A stretch of DNA of 64,000 nucleotides from the NCBI GenBank assembly GCA_022414725.1, contig CM039462.1, forward strand, positions 44,764,945 to 44,828,944, in the 5' to 3' direction. The notes beneath the pieces are model-generated. The model worked only from the letters and a program-made list of their open reading frames with translations. It made no database searches and was not told the origin of the DNA. Shown here piece by piece: positions 56,877 through 64,000 of this stretch. Positions within the stretch are counted from its first letter, which is position 1, and every line of letters starts with the position of its first letter. Source of the DNA: Microglena sp. YARC (Eukaryota > Chlorophyta > Chlorophyceae > Chlamydomonadales > Chlamydomonadaceae). Made by a program: the position numbers and the translations under genes.

Positions 56877-57596
56877 TTACGTTCTTCTGTAGGAATATTT
56901 CGTAAACAATGGATGGGGTATTGGTACATTGTGGCGATCCTTGTCGAACAACAAGGGTGGGAAAACAATCATGGGATTTGGTAGGTTTGTATCGGGGTCT
57001 GTATGCGGCCTCAGCGTTGCGCCCAGACGCGACTTGCACTGGCGTTCAATCCATGTGTTTCCCACACGCATCACAGCCTCCGTGTTAATATTCCAGAAGT
57101 CTGAAAACATCGCATGCATCTTTGCGCACGGGATGCTGGCCCTGTTGAGTGTAGGAAATTTCTCTCTGGCAAACGCATCGAACAAAGCGATGTTGTCGAC
57201 AGGTGCAGGCTTTTGTTGGGGCTCTGGCTTATCGATCCCCTGGTCCTCAGGAGAATCTGAGGACACAACATCATCGTCCGACTCTTCGCTCATCATGCTC
57301 TCCCGGGCCTGCATTAGCGCGGAGAGCAGGCCAGTAACCACGTTTTGGTCTCCCTCAAAGTACTCTGCCCCTAAGTCCGTTCGCTGCTTGAACCATATCT
57401 TCATTGTCGCGAGGATCAGGCGCTCGTCCTTTGACGCGGACGGCGTGTGTCGTACCCAAATGTAAAAGCTACCCTTGGGGTACCCTCGAAGTCTGTCTGC
57501 TGGGTTTGCCTTTCTACTCATACCTATTTTTATGACGGGCTCTTTGGTCTTTGTAAACTCGCGCTCCAAGAGAGCGTACACGAATCCTGTTTTCAT
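56877..57596 (-). CDS. T5orf172/GIY-YIG-like protein
   Basis: Predicted 239-residue protein. The N-terminus fits the T5orf172 (MUG113-type) variant of the GIY-YIG fold: GFVYALLEREFTKTKEPVIK, IGMSRKANPADRLRGYPKG, TPSASKDERLILATMKIWFK, DLGAEYFEGDQNVV. The usual catalytic Tyr, Arg and Glu equivalents (VYAL, RLRGY, AEYFEG) are present. A middle acidic linker follows, then a C-terminal domain of unknown type (FDAFAREKFPTLNRASIPC, NTWIERQCKSRLGATLRP). Such proteins are common in giant viruses and may be endonucleases or DNA-binding accessories. A family-B scrap (56816-56840) adjoins the 3' end. Confidence 0.7.
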   Translation of the reverse strand: MKTGFVYALLEREFTKTKEPVIKIGMSRKANPADRLRGYPKGSFYIWVRHTPSASKDERLILATMKIWFKQRTDLGAEYFEGDQNVVTGLLSALMQARESMMSEESDDDVVSSDSPEDQGIDKPEPQQKPAPVDNIALFDAFAREKFPTLNRASIPCAKMHAMFSDFWNINTEAVMRVGNTWIERQCKSRLGATLRPHTDPDTNLPNPMIVFPPLLFDKDRHNVPIPHPLFTKYSYRRT

Positions 57597-57671
57597 CCTG
57601 TTTGTTGTTCTTCACAATCACCTCACATTCAACTCACTTAATTAATCGAGTTATGTTTACACTGAATACAG

Positions 57672-57760
57672 CTGTTAATGGGCGTTCCAGCCTCCCGGGC
57701 GATTTTTACTGGTTGCGAAATAAACTTACATTACAACTTTATTTGAGAACAAGTGTAAAG
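57672..57760 (+). mobile_element. Family-B end joined to Fanzor-b end
   Basis: TTAATGGGCGTTCCAGCCTC through TTTACTGGTTGCGAAATAAA, then ACAACTTTATTTGAGAACAA and GTGTA. It occupies most of the intergenic region upstream of the poly(A) polymerase. Confidence 0.75.
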
Positions 57761-57809
57761 AAGAGGGTCTTTAATCGTTCACATCCAACCCAACGGACAT
57801 GTGAAAGAT

Positions 57810-59393
57810 ATGTCCGGTGTTACACTCACCCCCCCATTGATTTATTCATCAGATGTTGAAGAAATTTGTAGCAATGCTGTTGCCTTGTCCCGATCAGCTC
57901 AAGTTGCTAGTTCGATGCATATGCGTCCAACATCTTCAGAGCGGAAAGCTGCATTGAAAGTCATCGTTGAGTTTGCTCGAGAACGCGGTCGCATAATATA
58001 CGGGGGCTATGCTATACACACTCTTCTCGTGGCGTCAGACAAAGAAGGGCTCTACAACGATGATGACGACTACATAGACGTTGAGTTCTACAGCCCCACG
58101 CCTCTTGAGGACGTTGCTGAGTTGTGTATGACGTTGTCTAGGAATCACGAGTTTGTTCGCGGCAAGGAGGCGCAGCATGACAGCACCTTCACGATCAGCA
58201 TCGAATTCGTACGCATGTGCGATGTGACGTTCGTTCCAGAGTCCATCTACCACAAGATTCCATGTGTGGAAGCAGTTCCCAAATCAAAGGTTGTACATCC
58301 GCAGTTTGCTAAGCTGGACATCATGAACATGCTCTGCGACCCGTTCAATTCTCATTGGCGCCTAGAGTATGCGGTGAGACGCATGCTACTCATCGAGCAG
58401 AACTTCACGTCGGAAACGAATTGGGTAGAATCAGGGCTACGAATTGTCGAACAAGACCACCCAAACCCACCCGTGAATGGACCCGCCGCCTCATGCAATG
58501 ACGATCATCTTCTAGTATTTCGTGCGCGTGCCCTTGCTCGCGCCTTCTTTGCATCCCGATCTTCGAGGTGCGTAATGGTGGGAGGGTGCGCTCTGGATCA
58601 CTTCATGAATGCCTTATCACCGCCATCAGACAATCATCATGTTGCAGAAGAGTGCGATGTCTCTGTCATGTGCACGTCCGCGTTCATCGAAGATATCACC
58701 GCCTTGCGCGCCGCCCTTACGGATCTTACACCAGACACGGAGTGGCGCGCGTTCCGCCCACTGTTAGGGCTGCTTGACGGACGTAGCGAAGTCAGCTTGA
58801 ACGGTCATATCATTGCAATAGCATTTGACAGCCACACACGTGTAGTGCCGTCGTGCGGGTTCATGACTCTCAATGATGGTCGTCCAGATGAGGTCTGCCT
58901 ACGTGTAGCAAGCTTCACGCAGACGCTCCTGAACGCTAGAGCACTGCAGATTGCGTGTGAGTGGGAGGGATATTCGATGCGGAGCGATGCTCAACAGGAA
59001 TTGTGCACACGTCTCATAGTGGCGCGTGATAATGCTAGGAACGAGGCTATGCAAGAGACCACCGCTTCAGCGTCACCTTGGTCGCTTCTCTGTCCGGATA
59101 ACGTCTTTCGCGATTTCTACCTCGATTATGTGGGTCAACCACAACATCCAATGCGGGTGCACATGGGTCGCACGAACGAGCGGATCGCCAACGCCCCATC
59201 GGATTCCGCGTGGTTCTCGTTCGACCCGCACCATACGCATCAGCGCCCGCATGGAAAACATGTCAACGCAAACAGCAACAGCAACAGCAAGTGCAACTCG
59301 AACTTGAGAGTCGGTAAACGTACTTTTGCACGTGTGGATGGATCTCTAGATGTCGGGGGAAGTATTCCAGCTTGCGCCGCATCCACAAAGTAG
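57810..59393 (+). CDS. Poly(A) polymerase catalytic subunit (giant-virus type)
   Basis: Start at ATG 57810 (a GTG lies three codons earlier). The nucleotidyltransferase core is clear: VEFARERGRIIYGGYAIHTL, then DDDDYIDVEFYSPTPLEDVA with the catalytic Asp pair (DYIDVEF), ELCMTLSRNHEFVRGKEAQH, DSTFTISIEFVRMCDVTFVP and HPQFAKLDIMNMLCDPFNSH. This is the nucleocytovirus poly(A) polymerase family. It adds poly(A) tails to viral mRNA in the cytoplasm. About 527 residues; the C-terminal 120 residues are diverged and end in an Asn/Ser-rich part. The frame is intact, although the promoter region has been replaced by MITE ends. Confidence 0.88.
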   Translation: MSGVTLTPPLIYSSDVEEICSNAVALSRSAQVASSMHMRPTSSERKAALKVIVEFARERGRIIYGGYAIHTLLVASDKEGLYNDDDDYIDVEFYSPTPLEDVAELCMTLSRNHEFVRGKEAQHDSTFTISIEFVRMCDVTFVPESIYHKIPCVEAVPKSKVVHPQFAKLDIMNMLCDPFNSHWRLEYAVRRMLLIEQNFTSETNWVESGLRIVEQDHPNPPVNGPAASCNDDHLLVFRARALARAFFASRSSRCVMVGGCALDHFMNALSPPSDNHHVAEECDVSVMCTSAFIEDITALRAALTDLTPDTEWRAFRPLLGLLDGRSEVSLNGHIIAIAFDSHTRVVPSCGFMTLNDGRPDEVCLRVASFTQTLLNARALQIACEWEGYSMRSDAQQELCTRLIVARDNARNEAMQETTASASPWSLLCPDNVFRDFYLDYVGQPQHPMRVHMGRTNERIANAPSDSAWFSFDPHHTHQRPHGKHVNANSNSNSKCNSNLRVGKRTFARVDGSLDVGGSIPACAASTK

Positions 59394-59493
59394 TACCGCT
59401 TAAACACTGATTGTGTTATTCAGGAGGGAGGGTACTTAAGGAGTTGTTCGCCTACATACGGAGTCCTGTTAAATCAAACCATCAGAGTTCACC

Positions 59494-60346
59494 ATGCCTC
59501 ATTCATTTCTATCGTTTGACGTGGGAACGAGGAACCTCGCTTTCTGTCGAATGTCGTTTTCGGAAAATTCGATAGCGTCCGGAAAGGTCACTGAATGGGA
59601 GGTGATTGATCTCGGAGGGTCGTCTGTATCCAATTTCCCTGAAAGGTGTGCCCTCGTGTTGACCGCCGAAATGGAGAAGCGGTTTGGAACCAAATTGAGA
59701 GAAGGTGGCCAAGGAGAGAACATCGACTACGTCCTTATCGAGAGACAACCCAAGCGTCGCAGCATGATCATGATGGCCGTTCAAATGTTTTTGTGCCAGT
59801 ACTTCAGCGAGTTTGTATTGAGGAAGCAAGTCGGACGCGTCGTGTTTGTGAGTCCTGTAATAAAGCTGAAGACGGATTGCTTACCCGTTTCAATGGATTC
59901 ATTACCACCTCTGAGAGAGCTGCTAGAACGCTTTGCAACAGTACCAGTGGTGATTGATATGTCAATCGACTCCGATGCCCCTCTAGAGGACGACAACCGT
60001 GGCAATAGAGGAGGACCTAGTGGAACTGTTGAAAGCAGCAGGGGGCGACGTGGACGTGGAAGTTCATTGCCGGAGGCAACGGAGGAAGTATGCACTGAAC
60101 AAGGGGGACGCCGTAGTTCGAACGTGCGTTCTTCTTCACGATGTGATCAAGGATCACTCGATTATGTCCGAGTTCTTGGAGGAGAAAAAGAAGGACGACT
60201 TGGCAGATGCATTCATGCAGTGTGTTTGTTATTTTCGCGTCCACTGTGATGATGAAACCCTGATTCCAGATCATCCATCGCATCACATCGTATCCTGCCT
60301 CCCGGCCAATTTTGACTGGCTGCGAAACATGGTATGTGTGAAGTAA
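59494..60346 (+). pseudogene. A22-type Holliday junction resolvase, frameshifted, MITE-tailed
   Basis: From ATG 59494: HSFLSFDVGTRNLAFCRMSF (first catalytic Asp), then DYVLIERQPKRRSMIMMAVQ (Glu) in the same frame to about 59990. There a one-base shift occurs, and the next frame gives YALNKGDAVVRTCVLLHD and EEKKKDDLADAFMQCVCYF (the last catalytic Asp pair). This is the RuvC-fold resolvase family of poxviruses and giant viruses, which resolves branched replication intermediates. After 60285 the frame runs into a family-B MITE, which contributes the last residues (SCLPANFDWLRNMVCVK). The MITE lies beyond the catalytic core, so only the frameshift would be inactivating. Confidence 0.75.
60285..60343 (+). 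mobile_element. Family-B MITE fragment
   Basis: ATCCTGCCTCCCGGCCAATT and GACTGGCTGCGAAACATGGT match 40253-40300. Its terminal TATAATGGGCG is missing. Confidence 0.7.
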
Positions 60347-60445
60347 ACAATACGCGCCATGAATGCGGCATTGATATTTGTAAACAGTACCTGGTATTGT
60401 ATCTTCGCCAATGTTTCCTCGTCCTTGCTATTGCAATCGGTGTCT
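60344..60445 (-). repeat. Displaced duplicate of part of the gene at 63112-63624
   Basis: About 102 bases match 63147-63250 with one or two differences (GCGCCATGAATGCGGCATTG ... TTGCTATTGCAATCGGTGTC). It is the C-terminal coding part of the membrane protein downstream of IS607 copy 2. Confidence 0.85.
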
Positions 60446-60465
60446 GACCTCTGCATCAAACTGCC

Positions 60466-60515
60466 CATTGGGTTCAAAGGTCGCCGGTTAGGGTGTCACA
60501 TAAATTCTGTTTTAA
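60466..60515 (+). mobile_element. Fanzor terminus fragment
   Basis: CCCATTGGGTTCAAAGGTCG, GGGTGTCACATAAATTCTGT match the inverted end of the Fanzor at 39880-39952, with changes. Only about 50 bases. Confidence 0.65.
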
Positions 60516-60703
60516 ATGTAGTCGATGGGATGTGCATTCATTGGGCGCCCCCCCCCCCAACCCGCATCTAAAAATAAACCCTAAACCCCAGACGACAAGA
60601 AAAATAGTATAAAAAGGTTGCAACAGTTGACTCGTTTGCTTTCCGAAAATAAGTAAACCTAACAGTGTATAAGGAATTTGCATGTACTAAATATCAGAAT
60701 GCC

Positions 60704-61240
60704 ATGTATGGCAACCAACGCTTCTGTAAAATTGGCAAGGTCTCCGATGCCCGTGGTGTCTCCAGGACCGTCCTCCGTCGATGGGCGGATAATGGCACGA
60801 TCCGGACTCCAGGCAACTAACGTCTCTTTGACCCAAGCAGCATCCAAGGCTACCTCATCGAGCAGGAAAAAAAACCAGCAGTCGTCAAGTCATTCTCTAC
60901 GCACGTGTGTCCTCACACAAACAACAACCCGACCTGCTCAGACAGCAATTGTTCTTGCAAACCCATATTTCTGACAAACATTCCGGATGCGAGCAAGTCA
61001 AGGACGTCGGATCAGGGATCAACTTCAAGCTCCCTGGACTTTTACGAGTATTGGGACTCGTCACGGCAGGACTTGTATCGTCAATTGTTGTGGCTTCCAA
61101 AGACAGGCACGCAAGGTTTGGTTTCGAGCTCATTTAATGGATTTGCTCACAGCACTCCTACTCGATCATCGTTCTCGATAACCAAGACAGAGCCCCTGAA
61201 GACGAGCTTGGAAAAGACCTCATGTCCATCGTTCAAGTAT
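60704..61240 (+). pseudogene. tnpA: IS607 TnpA serine recombinase, copy 2
   Basis: Same protein as copy 1 but with TAA at 60818 in the DNA-binding region (CAACTAACG where copy 1 has CAACCAACG), a homopolymer shift near 60873, and the shared TAA in the middle (ELI stop). The catalytic region LYARVSSHKQQ is in a different frame (about 60895-60930). The C-terminal part (DRAPEDELGKDLMSIVQVYS) is in frame with tnpB. Inactive as sequenced. Confidence 0.75.
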
Positions 61241-61251
61241 ATAGTTACGAT

Positions 61252-62511
61252 GGAACGGTCGAAGACGCTACAAAGTCAAATGCCAAACCCAAGTTGAGGA
61301 CCTTAAAGCTGAAGCTGAACCCAACCAAGGCTCAGAAATCGATGCTGGCAGAGTTTGCGGGGTGCAGCCGGTTCATGTACAACAAGGCGGTGGCAGCACG
61401 GTTGGGCGTCGGGAGCACTCACAAGTCTGTCTTCCGAATTCGAGACAGGTATGTGACGAACAAGGTGAGGGGGAAGGGGAAGATGCCCAACCCGTACTTC
61501 AAGAATCGCCAATGGTTGCTTCAATGCCCCAAAAGCGTACGCCAAAGCGCAATCAAGTCTGCATTGGCAAACATCAAGGCTTGCTTTTCGAATCTGAAAG
61601 CAGGTAACATCAAGCAGTTTTCAGCTCCGTTCAGACGGAAGAAGACAGAGCTTGAGAGGGGTTGGGTCATTGAGATGGATCAGAAGAACGTTTCCAAGGA
61701 TGGCGACAAACTCTTCATCTTCAAAGAAATATTGGGCAACATGCGCTACTTCGGTAGCAAACAACTCCATAAGTTGATGCCTGAGGAAAACCCGACCCAC
61801 GATCCGAAGGTCCAAAAAATCCCCGCTTCGGCGAATATTTCCTCGTATTGTCTGTCGCTGCTAGGGACAGAAGGGCAGAGCGGAAGCCTGTCAATCCAGA
61901 CAAGGTTGCAACTGCCTCCATCGACCCAGGCGTCCGAAAGACAATGGTCACGTACTCACCTGAGAATGAGGAATCCTTCATGCTTGGTCAGGGACAGGCA
62001 TCCGACCTTGTCAAACTCCTGCTGGTTCATGACAAGCTGCAGTCAAGGTTGGATACTGAGAAAACCTTACGATCAAAAGAGAGGATGAAGATAAAGAAGC
62101 TGATGATTCGCATTCGGAAGACAATTTTTTACCTCAAGAAAGAATTTAGGGGACCAGACAACAAAATTTCTTGGCCGCTCGCTACGCATGTGTTGTTGGT
62201 ACCCAATTGGAGACGGCGAAGATGACAATCAGTGCTGAACGGGAGCTGACAACCAAGGTTGCCGTCAGATGCTGACTTTGAGCCACTCTGTGCTGTTCAA
62301 TCGGCTGAAGGAGAAGTGTGAAGAGTACGGGACAGTGTTCTTGCATGTGCTTGAGCATTACACAAGTCAGACATGCCCTATGTGCGGTTTCTTGAACAAG
62401 TGTGGAGAGACATACACCTGCAAGAACTGTCAATTCACCTGCGACAGAGACATTGTGGGGGCAGCTGGCATCTTCCTGAAGGCTGTTCGAACAGAAAATC
62501 CCTGTTCGTAA
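61252..62511 (+). pseudogene. tnpB: TnpB RNA-guided nuclease, copy 2, frame breaks
   Basis: In frame from KPKLRTLKLKLNPTKAQKSM to LFIFKEILGNMRYFGSKQLH and HDPKVQKIPAS; two extra bases (A and C, about 61817-61826) then shift it. The second frame carries ATASIDPGVRKTMVTYSPEN (RuvC-I), breaks again between 62140 and 62270, and the last frame carries LEHYTSQTCPMCGFLNKCGE and CKNCQFTCDRDIVGAAGIFL. All three catalytic residues and the zinc finger are encoded. The breaks differ in position from those in copy 1. Confidence 0.8.
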
Positions 62512-62655
62512 AGGACAGCATCCCCTGGGGAGTTGACCCCTATGATACCCCTATGGAGAATTCGTTGTCTTTCTTACTACATGTCCCCCGGGCCCCCGGA
62601 TGTTTAGTAAGAAATTCATAGGTTCGAGGATATACGGGTAGCTTAAATTCAACGG
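62512..62655 (+). ncRNA. Predicted omega-RNA / right end, copy 2
   Basis: Identical to 55540-55683. The predicted guide would start at 62656 (TTGTCTTACATTGTAGAAGA). Inferred from TnpB biology. Confidence 0.5.
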
Positions 62656-62693
62656 TTGTCTTACATTGTAGAAGAGTCATTAGATATGATTAG

Positions 62694-63098
62694 ATGATGT
62701 CATCTACTCCTCGACTCAACTTGAAGAAGCATGTTGTTCGCAATGCTGAGGACAACGTAAACAAAGTGTACAACCGACTTGTGAATGAAATAGAAACAAG
62801 TCTCGAAAATATTTTCCAATATCTGTTCGAACCATCGAAGGTCATCCTGAGGGAAGTTATCTTGGCAGGAAAGAAGGCGATGACGAGCATCTGTAATGCG
62901 GGATCATCGACACGACGACAAAGCCCATCGGCTATCGTGGCATCACTCATTTATCTCGGCAGCTTATACGACAAGACTGGAGTCCCACCTGTGAGGTGGT
63001 TTTGCGTCACCTTCAACATATTGGAGTTGAATCTCAACAAAGCTGTGACCAAGATGAAGCAGCATCTCTCACCTGCGTTGTTCGAGGAGGAACCCTGA
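62694..63098 (+). CDS. Small helical protein with cyclin/TFIIB-like segment
   Basis: Predicted 134-residue protein. Residues 1-60 are helical (VRNAEDNVNKVYNRLVNEIE, EPSKVILREVILAGKKAM). Residues 75-125 read RRQSPSAIVASLIYLGSLYD then WFCVTFNILELNLNKAVTKM and KQHL, which fits a TFIIB-type cyclin helix pattern (P..(I/A)A...IY(L/A).........(I/V)....(E/N)...(N/R)K). It could be a short TFIIB-like or cyclin-like factor. Family assignment is tentative. The frame is intact. The start lies 39 bases past the IS607 boundary, so its promoter may be affected. Confidence 0.45.
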   Translation: MMSSTPRLNLKKHVVRNAEDNVNKVYNRLVNEIETSLENIFQYLFEPSKVILREVILAGKKAMTSICNAGSSTRRQSPSAIVASLIYLGSLYDKTGVPPVRWFCVTFNILELNLNKAVTKMKQHLSPALFEEEP

Positions 63099-63111
63099 TC
63101 CCAGATTCGCA

Positions 63112-63624
63112 TCACTTAGTGTTGATGTTCATGATTGTGTACATCAGTAAAACAATAAGCGCCATGAATGCGGCATTGATATTTGTAAACAGTACCTGGT
63201 ATTGTATCTTCGCCAATGTTTCCTCGTCCTTGCTATTGCAATCGGTGTCTTTTATGAATACCATCGTCCCGACAAGAATAACACTGACCAACACAACTAC
63301 CATCGCAATGTGGAGATCACGATGGCTAGATGACAATATGGAGAATAACCGGCGAAGATCTAAGATATTCAATAACCGGTTGCGTACATTTGGAATCATG
63401 TACTTGGACACAACTGATGTAATAATGCAGAAGGTGGAGCAAAATAGAACTCCCAATGACAAAGCAAAAGCCGCCGTCATATTACCGTGAATGCTTAGAG
63501 CCAAAAAATACAAAGGTGTCAACTTTGTTGTGTTTTTGTCTGGGTCGGACACATAGATCTTCAGACGGCGATACAGATTGCTCGAAAAATTTGGGGGAGC
63601 ATCTTGTCGTACGATAACAGACAT
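63112..63624 (-). CDS. Membrane protein, about three segments
   Basis: Predicted 170-residue protein. Hydrophobic segments near residues 47-70 (NMTAAFALSLGVLFCSTFCI), 104-122 (HIAMVVVLVSVILVGTMVF) and 149-165 (INAAFMALIVLLMYTIM). Ends MNINTK. It is convergent with the gene at 62694 (13-base gap). A copy of its C-terminal coding part sits at 60344-60445. No family recognised. Confidence 0.6.
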   Translation of the reverse strand: MSVIVRQDAPPNFSSNLYRRLKIYVSDPDKNTTKLTPLYFLALSIHGNMTAAFALSLGVLFCSTFCIITSVVSKYMIPNVRNRLLNILDLRRLFSILSSSHRDLHIAMVVVLVSVILVGTMVFIKDTDCNSKDEETLAKIQYQVLFTNINAAFMALIVLLMYTIMNINTK

Positions 63625-63757
63625 AGGACGAAGAAGATAGCAGCCGATGCCAGGAACATGTGCAACGATTTACATTGGAAGCCTTTTTTTTCGACAGAAA
63701 GACGCCGCCGCCATTACAAAGTTGTTCTCAACACATTTTTTTCCACCCTATTTACAA

Positions 63758-64000
63758 ATGGCCCAATTCAGAATCGACTGGTTCACGGATCACATACCCG
63801 CATGGGAGAGTATTCTGCTTGACCCGAAATGGAGGGGCAAGGCATCCTACCGCAACAATGGCGTGCATGCGCTACTCGTAGGCGCATATGAAGGCAGGGT
63901 CCTGCAGTGGCTAATAGAAAACGTACTCACAGGACCTAAGGACACTGCCACCGTCCTCGACCCGTTCGATTACAAACCGTGTGTGTACGAGCGCGGACAG
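63758..64000 (+). CDS. SAM-dependent methyltransferase, N-terminal part
   Basis: ATG 63758, open to the window edge (81 codons). The sequence WFTDHIPAWESILLDPKWRG, HALLVGAYEGRVLQWLIENV, LTGPKDTATVLDPFDYKP resembles class I methyltransferases of the Methyltransf_24 type seen in giant viruses: the usual (L/E)(E/V)(I/V)G..EG+S..W+(L)EN(I/V)L motif I, then a (I/V)(L/I)DPF strand end. Substrate unknown. Confidence 0.6.
   Translation, partial: MAQFRIDWFTDHIPAWESILLDPKWRGKASYRNNGVHALLVGAYEGRVLQWLIENVLTGPKDTATVLDPFDYKPCVYERGQ

Larger units (their letters stand above)
60616..62655 (+). mobile_element. IS607-type element, copy 2
   Basis: 2040 bases, about 97-98 percent like copy 1 by eye, with differences dominated by single-base indels in homopolymers plus a few substitutions. 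The boundaries are GG, as for copy 1, with unrelated flanks. Confidence 0.9.

Overview
The window looks like part of a nucleocytoplasmic large DNA virus (Nucleocytoviricota), most probably an Imitervirales/mimivirus-like virus of an alga or other protist, or such a virus integrated in a host genome. The diagnostic genes are poxvirus-type late transcription factors VLTF3 (2030-3556, minus) and VLTF2 (6089-7220, minus), a giant-virus poly(A) polymerase (57810-59393), an A22-type RuvC-fold Holliday junction resolvase (59494-60346), an FtsJ-type cap methyltransferase (30368-31743, minus), a DEAD/SNF2-type helicase (28648-30371, minus), an SF1 helicase fused to a PD-(D/E)XK nuclease (10423-12464), an MC1-like DNA-packing protein, a SWIB protein, a GT4 glycosyltransferase and several virion-type proteins. 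I cannot name the species, and the family recognition is from memory of sequence patterns, not from a search.

Layout. 1-8 kb: compact giant-virus core genes (SWIB, VLTF3, a tailspike-like S74 protein, MC1, VLTF2). 8-10.4 kb: transposon debris and a protein built of 25-residue repeats. 10.4-16.3 kb: helicase-nuclease, small membrane proteins, and a virion protein broken in several places. 16.3-26.7 kb: gene-poor and degenerate, with a scrambled repeat field (about 18.2-19.4 kb) next to a scaffold gap of exactly 1000 N (19393-20392). 26.7-37.6 kb: a second S74 protein, helicase, cap methyltransferase, F-box/LRR protein and a large virion protein with an in-frame TAG. 37.6-44.4 kb: a nest of mobile DNA with a Tc1/mariner-like transposase, one intact Fanzor nuclease, Fanzor remnants and two MITE families that interrupt an LRR gene and a small gene. 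44.5-53 kb: glycosyltransferase, LamG-like membrane protein, a charged-repeat protein and conserved unknown genes. 53-62.7 kb: two near-identical IS607-type elements (serine recombinase plus TnpB), one nested in a Fanzor-type element, with a T5orf172 protein, poly(A) polymerase and resolvase between them. The right edge cuts into a methyltransferase gene.

Two themes dominate. First, RNA-guided nuclease transposons (Fanzor and TnpB) and non-autonomous derivatives are unusually dense. Their ends share the pattern TACAGT...GGGACAC or TACAGTCGGCGG, which suggests common mobilisation by Tc1/mariner-like transposases. Second, many conserved genes carry single-base frameshifts, often in homopolymers. 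The two IS607 copies are broken at different places, so a good part of these breaks may be sequencing error; others, such as MITE insertions, are clearly real structure. Genes described as broken should be read with that in mind.
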